Shown one piece after another: positions 53,155 to 62,271 of a DNA stretch of 64,000 nt (position 1 is its first letter; every line of letters begins with the position of its first letter). A model generated the notes under the pieces. That model saw nothing but the letters and a program-made list of their open reading frames with translations. It searched no databases and was not told the origin of the DNA. The position numbers and the translations under genes were made by a program. Source of the DNA: Bacteroidota bacterium (lineage in GTDB: Bacteria > Bacteroidota > Bacteroidia > Chitinophagales > Chitinophagaceae); assembly GCA_028876495.1 (NCBI GenBank), contig JAGWRO010000038.1:62001-126000 (forward strand), written 5' to 3'.

Positions 53155-54900
53155 TTAGCTAACACTCTGTTTTCTTTTCTTTTTGTTAGATGCCTTCGGT
53201 ATATCAGGGCCATCATCTTCAGCAGATGTCTGCTTTTCCTTTTTGCTGTCTTGTTTAACTGACTGGCTTTCACCTTCAGACTGCTGTTCTTTTTTCGCCT
53301 GCCTGTTATCCACCCTTTGCATACTGCTATCATATATGTTGATTGTTTTGAATTGAGGATTAGCCTCAATATACTGTTTCTGCTCTGCGCCATTTTCTTG
53401 AAACGTAACAGATTGAAGATTGCCTTTTTTAAGGGACTCCAACAGGCTCTCTTTAAACTCCGGATGGGTTAATTCCCTGATAGGGTGCTTTGATAATACG
53501 GCTTCCAAATCATAACCATATTTTTCGTGGTAGTGTTTTAGCTTGTAGTTACCGTCATCATTGCTTTGTTTAAAGTCCATTTGTATCCACGCGTTGTACT
53601 CTCCCCCTTCCTTGTTGGTAAGCTCCTTGTTTACAGCCCTGCCTTCCATAAGATTGTAGGCCTCTTTCAAAGTAATGTTGTTACTCTTATTGATGTAAAA
53701 GGTTTGCTCCATTACTTCGGCGCTGTTGTCTTTTTGCACAGCAACACGATATGAGTTGAAGAAATACATATCGCTTTTTTTGGACTGGCTGAAGTTCAGT
53801 TCAGCCGTTACGGAATCATTGCCATATTTTGCCTGGTATTGCAATTTAAATTCCGTTTTGCCTTCTTCCATTTTTTGTTTCAGGTCATTTTCCAACCCTT
53901 CACCAAACCCTGTGTACTTTACCTGGTCACGCAGGTATTCAAAATTTTTCTGGTTCATAACATTTGTTTTTTGAGTGAATAAATTTGTTTTGTTTAATGA
54001 TGATGCTACCGCAGTTGCTTTCAACATTTCATGCGCTGCTTTTTTAAGTGCATCAGCAATAGGCTTTATTTCTTTAACCTGGTAATTATCTAAATCACTG
54101 ATATTGCTTTCTGCGAAATCATCTGCTTCTCTTTTGCTTTTAAATAAATAAACATCACCCACATCCAAGTGGTAATAAATAATGTTATAGGCTATCCACC
54201 AGTTACCGTTAAGAAGTTCTGAATTGATTTGATGTAAGGCTTCACCTGATATAATGTGACCATCAATCGCATTACTTTGAATATCTCGCCTTACAGAACT
54301 TATTTCAATTTTTAAAAACTCATAAGCTTCCATTGCAGTTAAATCCATATTGTTATTTATAGGAAACACACGTTTGTGCTCATGCGCAGTTTGCATTTCT
54401 GGATAATCCTGAAAAGACTTTCCATATTCGCTTTCAGGAAAGTATTTGTACATCAACAGCTTTGCAATTTCTCTTCCTTCTTCTACTCCAGCGAGCTTAT
54501 ATAAATCGTTATTCGCAGCTTTTATAAAATCAGAAACTTGTTCATATTCTTGCCTTGACATGCTGTCTTCCATATTGCCCTGATAGTATTTATCATATAA
54601 AGCGTCCGCTCCCTTCAGCCTCCTATCTAACTCTTTGGTATTTATACCCTGAATATTCACGTCAGGGATATTTATGTGTTGATACGTTAACTCATATTCT
54701 TTAAGCTGGTATTCATTCTCTAAACGTTTAATAAAACTCAAGTCAAACATCAACTCGTCTTCTTTAATTTGATTGGAGTAGTAGATATGAAAAGCTTCCG
54801 GATTTCCTTGCATATAACGGCTTGCTTCTTCCAAAATCCTAAGAGGAAATCCAAGTGCTTGTAACTGGTCCTTGAGATATGCAAGATTGTTCTTGTCCAT
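53155..54900 (-). CDS. ICE protein of unknown function, two N-modules and one C-module
   Basis: This 581-residue protein looks like a fusion. Residues 1-200 resemble the 229-residue ICE protein (YLKDQLQALGFPLRILEEA; INTKELDRRLKGADALYDKY; GREIAKLLMYKYF). From M315 (53958) a second copy starts (NFEYLRDQVKYTGFGEGLEN) and leads to the C-module with EAYNLMEGR, YGYDLEAVL and YIEANPQFKTINIYD. The last 60 residues are a Gln/Lys/Ser-rich, probably disordered tail. M315 could also be an internal start. It is cytoplasmic by appearance. The role is unknown. Confidence 0.85.
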   Translation of the reverse strand: MDKNNLAYLKDQLQALGFPLRILEEASRYMQGNPEAFHIYYSNQIKEDELMFDLSFIKRLENEYQLKEYELTYQHINIPDVNIQGINTKELDRRLKGADALYDKYYQGNMEDSMSRQEYEQVSDFIKAANNDLYKLAGVEEGREIAKLLMYKYFPESEYGKSFQDYPEMQTAHEHKRVFPINNNMDLTAMEAYEFLKIEISSVRRDIQSNAIDGHIISGEALHQINSELLNGNWWIAYNIIYYHLDVGDVYLFKSKREADDFAESNISDLDNYQVKEIKPIADALKKAAHEMLKATAVASSLNKTNLFTQKTNVMNQKNFEYLRDQVKYTGFGEGLENDLKQKMEEGKTEFKLQYQAKYGNDSVTAELNFSQSKKSDMYFFNSYRVAVQKDNSAEVMEQTFYINKSNNITLKEAYNLMEGRAVNKELTNKEGGEYNAWIQMDFKQSNDDGNYKLKHYHEKYGYDLEAVLSKHPIRELTHPEFKESLLESLKKGNLQSVTFQENGAEQKQYIEANPQFKTINIYDSSMQRVDNRQAKKEQQSEGESQSVKQDSKKEKQTSAEDDGPDIPKASNKKKRKQSVS

Positions 54901-54977
54901 ACTTGAAATGTTTAATAATGGATGACTTTTTTATTTCAATATAATTTGTCGAGGTGTTGATTTTGCAAGGAAGAGTG

Positions 54978-55817
54978 CTAAAGCAATTTTGCCTGAACGA
55001 TTGTTTTATTACGGACTTTGATTTTTAAATGCCGCCCACCATTCTTTTCCATTAGTTCAATAACTAAATATTTTTTATCCGGGATAGTGAACTTAGGAAC
55101 CGCATACACAAAAACCCTTTCTGTTTGTCCAACAATAACCGCAGTATTGCCTTTTACATAAAGCGGATTTATTTCTATCTCTTGTGTGGCTGTACGCTTA
55201 GCTTTTTTCTGATCACGGACATAGAAGCGTAGCTGGTCAATATCGTAATTGATATTGGTTTTGTTTGCGATACTCATACGGAGGTACATGATGTTATCGT
55301 GTATAAACAAGCCGTTTAACTTCACACGAATACCAAATCTTTTATCCTGGATACTACTGATTTTTCCCTCCGATACCGAAGCCAGTTTTGCATATTTCTG
55401 TACTTCTGCTTCATTAAAGGTTTCAGACAAGATGCAGATTGAATTTTTCTTTTCTTCGGGGACTAATGAAAGGCTTAATACGGATGGTTGTTCTGCATAA
55501 TCAAGTATAAAGGAAGTGAGCGTTCCGTCAGCCGTTATGATACTAATATTGGTTTGAGGAAAGCTTTCTTTTGCAGCCTTTATTTGCAAAATATTTTCCA
55601 CTCCCTTTGCTTTTTGTGCCAACACGTCCCGGCTTCCAATATCTACGCTGACAATTGAATAGGGAAAGATAATGTTAGTTGTTTTGGAGAATGCAACTGC
55701 CATATGATATGGCTCAATTGCTTTTATTTGCCAGGTTGTGTTTGTTTGCGCCTGCGTTTTAAAAATTGTAATAAGCAGGAAAATTCCAACCGCCAATGCA
55801 ACACTAATTCTTTTCAT
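54978..55817 (-). CDS. traN: Conjugative transposon protein TraN
   Basis: TraN of the CTnDOT type (DUF4138) is an exported part of the mating channel, comparable to VirB9. A signal peptide (ending FKTQAQ) is followed by KAIEPYHMAVAFSKTTNIIF, a start I know from TraN proteins. A beta-rich C-terminal half (about 160-279) contains KLNGLFIHDNIMYLRMSIAN. It has 279 residues. One unknown-function gene separates it from traM, which is an unusual insertion in the tra order. Confidence 0.9.
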   Translation of the reverse strand: MKRISVALAVGIFLLITIFKTQAQTNTTWQIKAIEPYHMAVAFSKTTNIIFPYSIVSVDIGSRDVLAQKAKGVENILQIKAAKESFPQTNISIITADGTLTSFILDYAEQPSVLSLSLVPEEKKNSICILSETFNEAEVQKYAKLASVSEGKISSIQDKRFGIRVKLNGLFIHDNIMYLRMSIANKTNINYDIDQLRFYVRDQKKAKRTATQEIEINPLYVKGNTAVIVGQTERVFVYAVPKFTIPDKKYLVIELMEKNGGRHLKIKVRNKTIVQAKLL

Positions 55818-55846
55818 CTTTTTTGAATTTTTAGTAATAAAATATT

Positions 55847-56536
55847 TTACAATGAATGCCTGTGGGTTTTTGTTTGTTTTCTTACCAGGTTACGGGGTAT
55901 CTCTATTTTTTCTGATTGCTCTTTTAATTGCCGGATTAAATCAGTGATACTGATAGCCTTGTTTTCCCCCACTTTTAGAGAAACGGATTTTTCGTACCTG
56001 CTTTTTAGTTCATCCGGATTGAGTACAAACTGTTGATAGTACCCGCTTGTCCAATGTTTATACATTAATAGCCGGGCGAGTTCTTTTCCTTTCGCCGAAT
56101 AATCTCCAAGCCTGTCCAATTGGTTTAACACATCCGTTACGGCATTAAGTCTTTCTCGGCCATCCCTGGTTTTCATTGCCTCACCAACAAGGGAGTATGA
56201 AAAGTGATTGTACGACCAGTCTATCGCGGATATGGCTTTGTCAAGTTCGGTCGTGCTGATATTCTCAACTTTAAAATTTTCTATTTCAATTGGCCGTCTG
56301 TAACTAATGTTAATGGAATCCAGGCTACTGCGCCCGGATTCATCAGGCCTATAATTCAGTTCCATCAGCACAAGTGATGCATCACCAGGCATCCTGTATG
56401 GAATCGTAAACTCCGTTCTTTCTATTCCAAACTCATGGTCAATTAATGTTTGTACCTCCTGCGGCATACCAAGATTTCTTAACTGGCCTCTTAGCCGGGC
56501 TATATGCTCACCGCCAATATTTTTTTTATGTTCCAT
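55847..56536 (-). CDS. ICE protein of unknown function with the LRxQL-LGM/F module, between traM and traN
   Basis: This 229-residue protein begins with a copy of the repeated module (IARLRGQLRNLGMPQEVQTL; TEFTIPYRMPGDASLVLMEL). It continues with STTELDKAISAIDWSYNHF and GKELARLLMYKHW, both similar to the first 200 residues of the 581-residue ICE protein. It has no signal peptide or transmembrane segment, so it is unlikely to be a channel component despite its place between traM and traN. I recognise no function. Confidence 0.82.
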   Translation of the reverse strand: MEHKKNIGGEHIARLRGQLRNLGMPQEVQTLIDHEFGIERTEFTIPYRMPGDASLVLMELNYRPDESGRSSLDSINISYRRPIEIENFKVENISTTELDKAISAIDWSYNHFSYSLVGEAMKTRDGRERLNAVTDVLNQLDRLGDYSAKGKELARLLMYKHWTSGYYQQFVLNPDELKSRYEKSVSLKVGENKAISITDLIRQLKEQSEKIEIPRNLVRKQTKTHRHSL

Positions 56537-56560
56537 CTTTGTATCAATTGTTTTTCGATA

Positions 56561-57850
56561 TTATTTTTCCTTCTCATTTTTGATAAAAATTCTATATCCT
56601 GCTTTGATCTGTACTTTTACAAGTTTTACCTTTTTACTGAATAAAGTTTTGGCTGCCTCAATACCTGCACCTGTTGCCTGGGCCTGCCAGGTAGGGTCAA
56701 TGGAGGTTAAGCCGATTGTCTGCATGGAACGATCTGCGGATTGTTTGGCTACATCCCTCGTGATAGCGCCGGGAATATAAATGCCTTCGAGTCCGTCCAA
56801 ATCATAAACAGAAAGGGACACCGGGAATAAAGAATTTTGATAACGGATGCTGTTAATCTTTATATTCAGTCTTTCACCTTTAAGCGATGCAATACCAAAC
56901 AAAAAATTGTTTTTAGGAATGCTCGTTCCGTCAATAAATATATCATTCCGGAGTTGCAGTTTTACCGTTGAGCCATCAACAAGAGTTTGTGCTTCGGGGA
57001 TAATTGCCAGAATAGCATTCTGTGTATTCTCTGTCATTGAGGTGTTAGTCAGCGATTGGAAGCTGTTGATGATTTCATTTGCTTCACTGGCTGTATCAAG
57101 CCGGGAAATTCCGTTATCTTTTGCTTTGGAAGTTACCACAAAAACCTGTCCCTTGTTTGCGGAAGAAACCTGTTTTAATTTTTCCTTTACACGTTCGGGA
57201 TGTTGTACATCCAATATCTTATCCAACATTCCATTTAACTCGTTCATTTCAGGATCAGCACTGGCAGGCTGATTCATGGTGTTCATCATTTGCTCAAGCC
57301 TTTCCACATCAGAAGAATTAACGGAGGCATTATTGCCACTCTTGCCTGAATAAGGTTGGTACCTGGCATCATCTTCTCTCTCTCTTGAAGAAGGAACAGG
57401 TTTGCTCATTTCTTTGTCCAGTTCTGCCAGTTTTTGATAAATCTTTTCCGTTTTGGAATCGCTTTGTTTTTGGATGCCATACAGAGAGGTGTTCAGGCCT
57501 TTTTTATTGTCAGAAAACAAGAAGCTGTCATTTGCAGCAATGCTACTATCAGCATCTGAAAATGTATTCCTATAATTGGGATCACTTTTTTCCAGCTCAC
57601 GTAACTTTAAAGAATCCTGTTTCGCCTGGTTGTAATAGCTCATTTTGTCCATTGGCTTGTCTTTCAGGTTAGCATCAGGGAGATTGATATTAAATCCCTT
57701 TTTTACCTCAACCTGTGTTTCTTTCTTTTCCGCTTTCCCGCCACCCAGCGCCCAAAATATCATTGTCAAAAAAGGCAAAACAAGCAGCGGCGCTACCAAT
57801 AAAAATTTTCTCTGCCTGATCTCTTTCACCGGTTTTACTTTCTTTTCCAT
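56561..57850 (-). CDS. traM: Conjugative transposon protein TraM
   Basis: TraM (VirB10-like) spans the envelope in the mating channel. A short cytoplasmic N-terminus is followed by one transmembrane segment (FLLVAPLLVLPFLTMIFWAL, about residues 17-36). Next comes a long Ser/Asn/Lys-rich linker beginning FNINLPDANLKDKPMDKMSY. The C-terminal third is the conserved beta domain (VDGSTVKLQLRNDIFIDGTS; LKGERLNIKINSIRYQNSLF; VYDLDGLEGIYIPGAITRDV). It has 429 residues. Its start overlaps the traL-like gene by 16 bp. Confidence 0.93.
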   Translation of the reverse strand: MEKKVKPVKEIRQRKFLLVAPLLVLPFLTMIFWALGGGKAEKKETQVEVKKGFNINLPDANLKDKPMDKMSYYNQAKQDSLKLRELEKSDPNYRNTFSDADSSIAANDSFLFSDNKKGLNTSLYGIQKQSDSKTEKIYQKLAELDKEMSKPVPSSREREDDARYQPYSGKSGNNASVNSSDVERLEQMMNTMNQPASADPEMNELNGMLDKILDVQHPERVKEKLKQVSSANKGQVFVVTSKAKDNGISRLDTASEANEIINSFQSLTNTSMTENTQNAILAIIPEAQTLVDGSTVKLQLRNDIFIDGTSIPKNNFLFGIASLKGERLNIKINSIRYQNSLFPVSLSVYDLDGLEGIYIPGAITRDVAKQSADRSMQTIGLTSIDPTWQAQATGAGIEAAKTLFSKKVKLVKVQIKAGYRIFIKNEKEK

Positions 57851-58326
57851 TCCTGTTTTTGTTTTAACTGTTCATAATAATTTTCAAGAAAAGCAACGCT
57901 GTCCATAAGGCCTGGACGATTGCTGATGATGCTGTCGTAAATAATTTTTCCGGCAGGGCTTCGGGCAAGGCTATCCATATAAACCCTGAACTTTTTTATA
58001 CGATCACATTCTGCTTCTGAAACTTTTAGATCTTCCGGAAAAGTTTTCCCGGTTTCATGTATGTGAATTGGCTTTTTAATGCGGACAATCAATATTGAAC
58101 TATTTCCATTTTTTCTAAAAGAACTTATCGCCAAATAGACACAAAACGTACTTGTTAATAGGACAAAAAGAATTAGGATTGCAAGCCATGTACGTCGGGA
58201 AAAATTCCTTGTACACTTCATCATCCAGCTTGCCCAACCTTCTTGTATTCGCTTGTATCCTGAATGGATTCCTTTGGCAAGTACGGAAGGCTTATCGTAT
58301 ACTTTCCTTTTTACAAATATTTTCAT
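57835..58326 (-). CDS. TraL-like conjugation protein
   Basis: This 163-residue protein has a basic N-terminus, one transmembrane segment (TWLAILILFVLLTSTFCVYL, about 48-67) and a short soluble C-domain. Place and topology, between traK and traM, fit TraL of CTnDOT-type systems, although TraL sequences are poorly conserved and the C-domain here is longer than usual. It overlaps traM by 16 bp, so the two are translationally coupled. Confidence 0.7.
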   Translation of the reverse strand: MKIFVKRKVYDKPSVLAKGIHSGYKRIQEGWASWMMKCTRNFSRRTWLAILILFVLLTSTFCVYLAISSFRKNGNSSILIVRIKKPIHIHETGKTFPEDLKVSEAECDRIKKFRVYMDSLARSPAGKIIYDSIISNRPGLMDSVAFLENYYEQLKQKQEWKRK

Positions 58327-58345
58327 TTGCTTTTAATTTTTTTTG

Positions 58346-58963
58346 TTACCTGTTTACAGTTTTAATGTCCCTGTTATCAATTATATTCCATCGCTCAATC
58401 AAAAATCCATGCGGGTTGTTATCACTTCGAGAAACATTCCTTAATGAACCTTCTGTTACTAAACTTCTTGTCGTTATGCTCGTCGGGCGTATGATACTTT
58501 GTGTTGCATAGCAACGAAATTTGTAAGGATATTCATTGATGTTTAAGATAACGCTATCCACAGCAATGGTCTGGTTAACATTCCCGGATATGAGTGATGA
58601 GAAATAACCGTTCTCTTTCAAATCATCGTAGGCCCTTTTAGCGCTGCCATCTGCGAGATATAGAGCTTTACTGATATTGGCATTGATAGCTTTTTCGTCC
58701 GGATCAAGGGTAAAAAACAGTTTATGAAAGGTTTTTACATGATCCTTTGCTTCAACAGGAATATTATCTTTCCGGTCTGAACTATACGCTTCCAGTGCCT
58801 TCCCGTTGGCAAGTATGTAAACCTTAGACTGCATCAACGACACCAGGCTATAACTTTTGTACACTGCGAAAAAGCAGATCAATGTGCAGCTAATAACAAT
58901 CAGCATGGTAAACATCCTTACATACCTGAAAGCCGTATCAATATTTTTCATTTTTTGAAACAT
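58346..58963 (-). CDS. traK: Conjugative transposon protein TraK
   Basis: TraK (VirB8-like) is an inner-membrane bitopic protein of the channel. It begins MKNIDTAFRYVRMFTMLIVI, with the single transmembrane segment at about residues 18-38. The periplasmic domain has HKLFFTLDPDEKAINANISK and ISKALYLADGSAKRAYDDL, characteristic of TraK. It has 205 residues. The ATG at 58951 is an alternative start. Confidence 0.92.
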   Translation of the reverse strand: MFQKMKNIDTAFRYVRMFTMLIVISCTLICFFAVYKSYSLVSLMQSKVYILANGKALEAYSSDRKDNIPVEAKDHVKTFHKLFFTLDPDEKAINANISKALYLADGSAKRAYDDLKENGYFSSLISGNVNQTIAVDSVILNINEYPYKFRCYATQSIIRPTSITTRSLVTEGSLRNVSRSDNNPHGFLIERWNIIDNRDIKTVNR

Positions 58964-58989
58964 ACTCCTGTTTATAAATTTTATGAATC

Positions 58990-60198
58990 TTATTTTTCCT
59001 TATTCCCTGATAGCTTATCAGCCATAAAAGCCCCTGAGCTTCCCCCCATTCTTTCTATGGCTCCCGAAACACCCTGGCCACTTGCAGCGCCACTATATCC
59101 TTCCTGGTAGTTTTTTGACATATTGGCGATATTGTCAAACCCCCTGTCCATCCTATTGGCAGTTCTCATAGCCGTGCTAGTCATCAAACTGGTAACCTTA
59201 TGACCCAAGGCCCCACCGCCACCGGCATGAACAATGTAATTAGCTACCGACGGAACAGTGAAATACCCGATAATACCAATGATCATAAATACCAGATACG
59301 CCATGTCGGTCCGGCTAAAAAAAGTATCACCTTGCGATGCTATCTGTGACAGGTCAAGCTGCAACATTTTTTCCTGTATCTTTCCAATGATGCTTCCGAA
59401 AATATTTGCAACCGGCAGCCACAAAAAGATATTGATATATCGTGCTATCCAGACTGTGAGTGTGTGCTGGAAGCCATCAAAAACGGAAATACCAAAGACA
59501 AGGGGGCCTAAAATAGCAAGTACAATCAATTGAAACGTCCGCAAGGTGTCAATACATAATGCTGCTGCTTCAAACAATACATTGAGTACTTCGCTCATCC
59601 ATTCTTTTACTGAATTACGGAAATTATAGGAGGCTTTTGACATTGCAAATTTTATATCGTTACCGATACTTGCAAAGAAGCCTTCATCAGATGGGTTTTC
59701 GTTTGGATGTGTGTATTTGTACCATTTATCGCGGTCGCCGTACCCGGTTTCCCCAACATACATTTGCCATACTGGTGTTTCCTTTATTGCTTCCTCTTTC
59801 TCTTTTAATAAAACCGCAATGGCCTTGTCGGAGCCTTCCACCATTGCCGCTGTAGCGGTAACGGTAGGTTTCATGACACCATTAATGATTCCTAATACAG
59901 AAGGAAATATCAATACACAAAAACCTATTACAAACGGGCGAAAGAGGGGATAAAAATCAACAGGTTCTGCTCTTGACAAATGCCCCCAAACCCTTGAAGC
60001 GATATACCACATCGCAGCAAAGCCAGCCAATCCACGGCCAACGCCAATCAACCTGCTGCAGAGTGGCATCATCTCATCATAAAGTTGTTCTAATACGCTG
60101 TGCATTCCTTTCATTTCATCTGCAGCCTGTGCATGGCTCAGAAAAGGTATTATCAAACTCACTGCCACCATAAAAGTGGCCTTTCCATACTTCCTCAT
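58990..60198 (-). CDS. traJ: Conjugative transposon protein TraJ
   Basis: TraJ (VirB6-like) is the polytopic inner-membrane part of the mating channel. A signal-like segment (ending FLSHAQA) precedes SRLIGVGRGLAGFAAMWYIA and LFRPFVIGFCVLIFPSVLGI, then a soluble loop (about 120-200) and further membrane segments (AILGPLVFGISVFDGF; MAYLVFMIIGIIGYFTVPSV). The C-terminal tail is rich in Gly, Ser and Met. It has 402 residues. It lies 10 bp after the last TraI-like gene. Confidence 0.93.
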   Translation of the reverse strand: MRKYGKATFMVAVSLIIPFLSHAQAADEMKGMHSVLEQLYDEMMPLCSRLIGVGRGLAGFAAMWYIASRVWGHLSRAEPVDFYPLFRPFVIGFCVLIFPSVLGIINGVMKPTVTATAAMVEGSDKAIAVLLKEKEEAIKETPVWQMYVGETGYGDRDKWYKYTHPNENPSDEGFFASIGNDIKFAMSKASYNFRNSVKEWMSEVLNVLFEAAALCIDTLRTFQLIVLAILGPLVFGISVFDGFQHTLTVWIARYINIFLWLPVANIFGSIIGKIQEKMLQLDLSQIASQGDTFFSRTDMAYLVFMIIGIIGYFTVPSVANYIVHAGGGGALGHKVTSLMTSTAMRTANRMDRGFDNIANMSKNYQEGYSGAASGQGVSGAIERMGGSSGAFMADKLSGNKEK

Positions 60199-60208
60199 TG
60201 TATCTTAT

Positions 60209-60847
60209 TTAATTGTCCAATCCATAAATTTTACCAATGGTTTGAGCATCATTGCGTTCTTTGGCTCTTTGTACAGCAAGTATTGTAGTGCTGTTATTAA
60301 AATGCCGCAGGAACATTAGTTTATCCTGCATGTCTGAATAAATTTTGTCTATCGCCTGTAAGCGTTCATCATCGCTCATTCGTGCCTTGCCTGCCGTTAT
60401 CACGGTAAGTAATTCATCAAGATTGCGGAGGCTTTCTTTAAGCAGATTGTCATATACCTTTGCTATGTATCCAATCTCATCAGGATTAAAATTATTATCC
60501 TGCCTGAACCGGTCGTAGGCATTGCGATATTCTTTTATCAGGACGACCTGGTCATTGACAATATCTGTCACACGCCGGTAGTTACGTACCGCGGAGCTTA
60601 CTTCCAGTAAGCCATCGAGAAAAGCCTTGTGTAAATTGAAATTTCCTTCCGCTATGTTCTTTATGGTATTATAACCATCGCTAAGAATCTCATAGCCTTT
60701 TTTCATGTCCCTCAGAATTTGTTTGAACTGGGTGAGCTTCTCTACATTAAGTAATAGCTGTTCAATTTCGTCTTCCTGTGCTGATGCAGAAAAAGATAAT
60801 GACATACTTACAAACAGAAAGCATAGAATTACAATTAGCTTATTCAT
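60209..60847 (-). CDS. TraI-like conjugation protein, copy 3
   Basis: This exported helical protein has a signal peptide ending SFSASAQ. It is paralogous to the two genes upstream. Shared features are KGYEILSDGYNTIKNIAEGN, FNLHKAFLDGL, DEIGYIAKVYDNLLKESLRN, DELLTVITAGKARMSDDER and a final ...AVQRAKERNDAQTIGKIYGL. The likely role is a periplasmic, perhaps VirB5-like, component. Its ATG overlaps the stop of copy 2 as ATGA. Confidence 0.85.
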   Translation of the reverse strand: MNKLIVILCFLFVSMSLSFSASAQEDEIEQLLLNVEKLTQFKQILRDMKKGYEILSDGYNTIKNIAEGNFNLHKAFLDGLLEVSSAVRNYRRVTDIVNDQVVLIKEYRNAYDRFRQDNNFNPDEIGYIAKVYDNLLKESLRNLDELLTVITAGKARMSDDERLQAIDKIYSDMQDKLMFLRHFNNSTTILAVQRAKERNDAQTIGKIYGLDN

Positions 60848-61500
60848 GGTTGTAGATTTTTTATACCGTTTAATAACCGGCTGGTTTGTATATCTGATTT
60901 TTCCCTTAGCCTTGAAGCAGCAAGCAATCCGGCATTATTTGAAAAACTCTGTGAGAAGGTGAACATATCCTGCATCTCAGAAAACAATTTATCAATCCTG
61001 CTAAAACGCTCATCGTCTTTCATCTTTAGTTTACCATCGGTGGTAATGGTTATCAGTTCATCAAGCGTTTTATCGCAATCATCCAGTAACCGGCTAAAGA
61101 CACTTCCGATATATGACAACTCATCATTTGAAAAGGCATCCATACTCTTGAATTGTTTGATAGCCCGGTTGCAGTTTTGAACAATTTGTATTTGCAATGA
61201 AATTATTCCGGCAATTTTTACATATCGCTTTACTTCCGGGTTAACATTCTTTAGGGAATTGAAAAAATCGGTGTGCAGGTTAAATTCGCCTTTGGTGATA
61301 CTGCCAATAGCGGTAAGTCCTTCTTTGGCTATATGATAGCCCTTTTGCGCAAATTCAATATAAACCTGGAGTGCGGCAATCTGTTGCACCAGGTATTTTT
61401 TCTGTGTTTTCTTTTGTTGAAACCATTCGGCAAATGTTTGCGCTTGCAGGTTGTCCACAATGAATCCGGTGAGTATTAAAAGGAAAAACATCTTTTTCAT
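60844..61500 (-). CDS. TraI-like conjugation protein, copy 2
   Basis: The signal peptide ends DNLQAQ. The mature protein begins TFAEWFQQKKTQKKYLVQQI and shares KGYHIAKEGLTAIGSITKGE, FNLHTDFFNSLKNV, DELSYIGSVFSRLL and DELITITTDGKLKMKDDER with the third copy. It has 218 residues and is helical. Copies 2 and 3 are closer to each other than to copy 1. Homologues in this phylum are often annotated as TerB-like, which I consider unsupported from what is visible. Confidence 0.85.
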   Translation of the reverse strand: MKKMFFLLILTGFIVDNLQAQTFAEWFQQKKTQKKYLVQQIAALQVYIEFAQKGYHIAKEGLTAIGSITKGEFNLHTDFFNSLKNVNPEVKRYVKIAGIISLQIQIVQNCNRAIKQFKSMDAFSNDELSYIGSVFSRLLDDCDKTLDELITITTDGKLKMKDDERFSRIDKLFSEMQDMFTFSQSFSNNAGLLAASRLREKSDIQTSRLLNGIKNLQP

Positions 61501-61512
61501 ATATTTATTGAT

Positions 61513-62184
61513 TTACTGGAGGCCGTATAATTTTTTTACTTCCTGCACATCAGTTAATGTTTTTGCACGCTGCAGGCTCAACAACATATTCTGCTGATTG
61601 AATTGTATCAAATCGGAATAATTGGTGTCTATTTGGTCAGCGGTATTATTGATTAATTCCAGTCTTTTTGCATCGCTCATTTTCGTCGTAAATGATTTTA
61701 GTATCAGTTTGATTTGATCGAGGTTCTCTATACTTTGATCAAGAATACCTGCATATACCTTTTCCATATAACTGATTTCATCTGTTGAAAAATGGTTATC
61801 CTGTTGGATCATCTGCCAGACGCGCTTATACTCATCAACGAGGTGTACTTGTTTTTTTATGATATCACGGATGCGCTGATAAGAAGAAATAATAGCTTTG
61901 ACCTGTGCCAGTTCATCATAGTATTTTTTATATTGCTCTTTTTGCTTTTCTGTCCAGCCGGAGATTTCATCGAGCTTTAGTTTGGACATTACATTTTCCA
62001 AGGTTTTCTGCGCATTTTGCAACCAGATCGTTTTATTCTGTAACCGTTGAATTTTTAAATCAACCGCCTTAATAACCTTTTTAACTCCCGCCTTGATAAT
62101 TTCTGCAATCCCTGCCTGGGCATTCACTCCTTTCACGGATAGAATCCCCAAAAGAATTATCACGATAATTTTTATTTTCAACAT
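61513..62184 (-). CDS. TraI-like conjugation protein, copy 1
   Basis: I start it at the ATG at 62184, which gives the signal peptide MLKIKIIVIILLGILSVKGV then NAQ (223 aa). The mature part is helical: NKTIWLQNAQKTLENVMSKL, GWTEKQKEQYKKYYDELAQV, FSTDEISYMEKVYAGILDQS, NLDQIKLILKSFTTKMSDAK, and it ends LQRAKTLTDVQEVKKLYGLQ. This is the member most like TraI proteins of related elements. It follows traG and shares the DE-x-x-Y...M-x-D-x-x-R pattern with copies 2 and 3. Confidence 0.88.
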   Translation of the reverse strand: MLKIKIIVIILLGILSVKGVNAQAGIAEIIKAGVKKVIKAVDLKIQRLQNKTIWLQNAQKTLENVMSKLKLDEISGWTEKQKEQYKKYYDELAQVKAIISSYQRIRDIIKKQVHLVDEYKRVWQMIQQDNHFSTDEISYMEKVYAGILDQSIENLDQIKLILKSFTTKMSDAKRLELINNTADQIDTNYSDLIQFNQQNMLLSLQRAKTLTDVQEVKKLYGLQ

Positions 62185-62194
62185 GACAGTAATA

Positions 62195-62271
62195 TTTTTA
62201 CTTTTCACTTTTTACTTTTCACTTATCACTTATCACTTATCTCTTATCTCTTTTCTCTTTTCACTTCTCAT
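62195..62271. repeat. Eleven 7-bp tandem units between and into traG and the first TraI-like gene
   Basis: Units TTTTTAC, TTTTCAC, TTATCAC, TTATCTC and TTTTCTC follow in strict 7-bp phase on the plus strand. The array holds the traG stop codon and encodes its last residues (EMRSEKRKEIRDK), so it reaches into the coding region. Confidence 0.85.

Noticed and set aside
60844-61500. Tellurite-resistance (TerB) role for the TraI-like proteins
   Set aside because: They carry signal peptides and lie within the tra block; no TerB metal-binding signature was seen.
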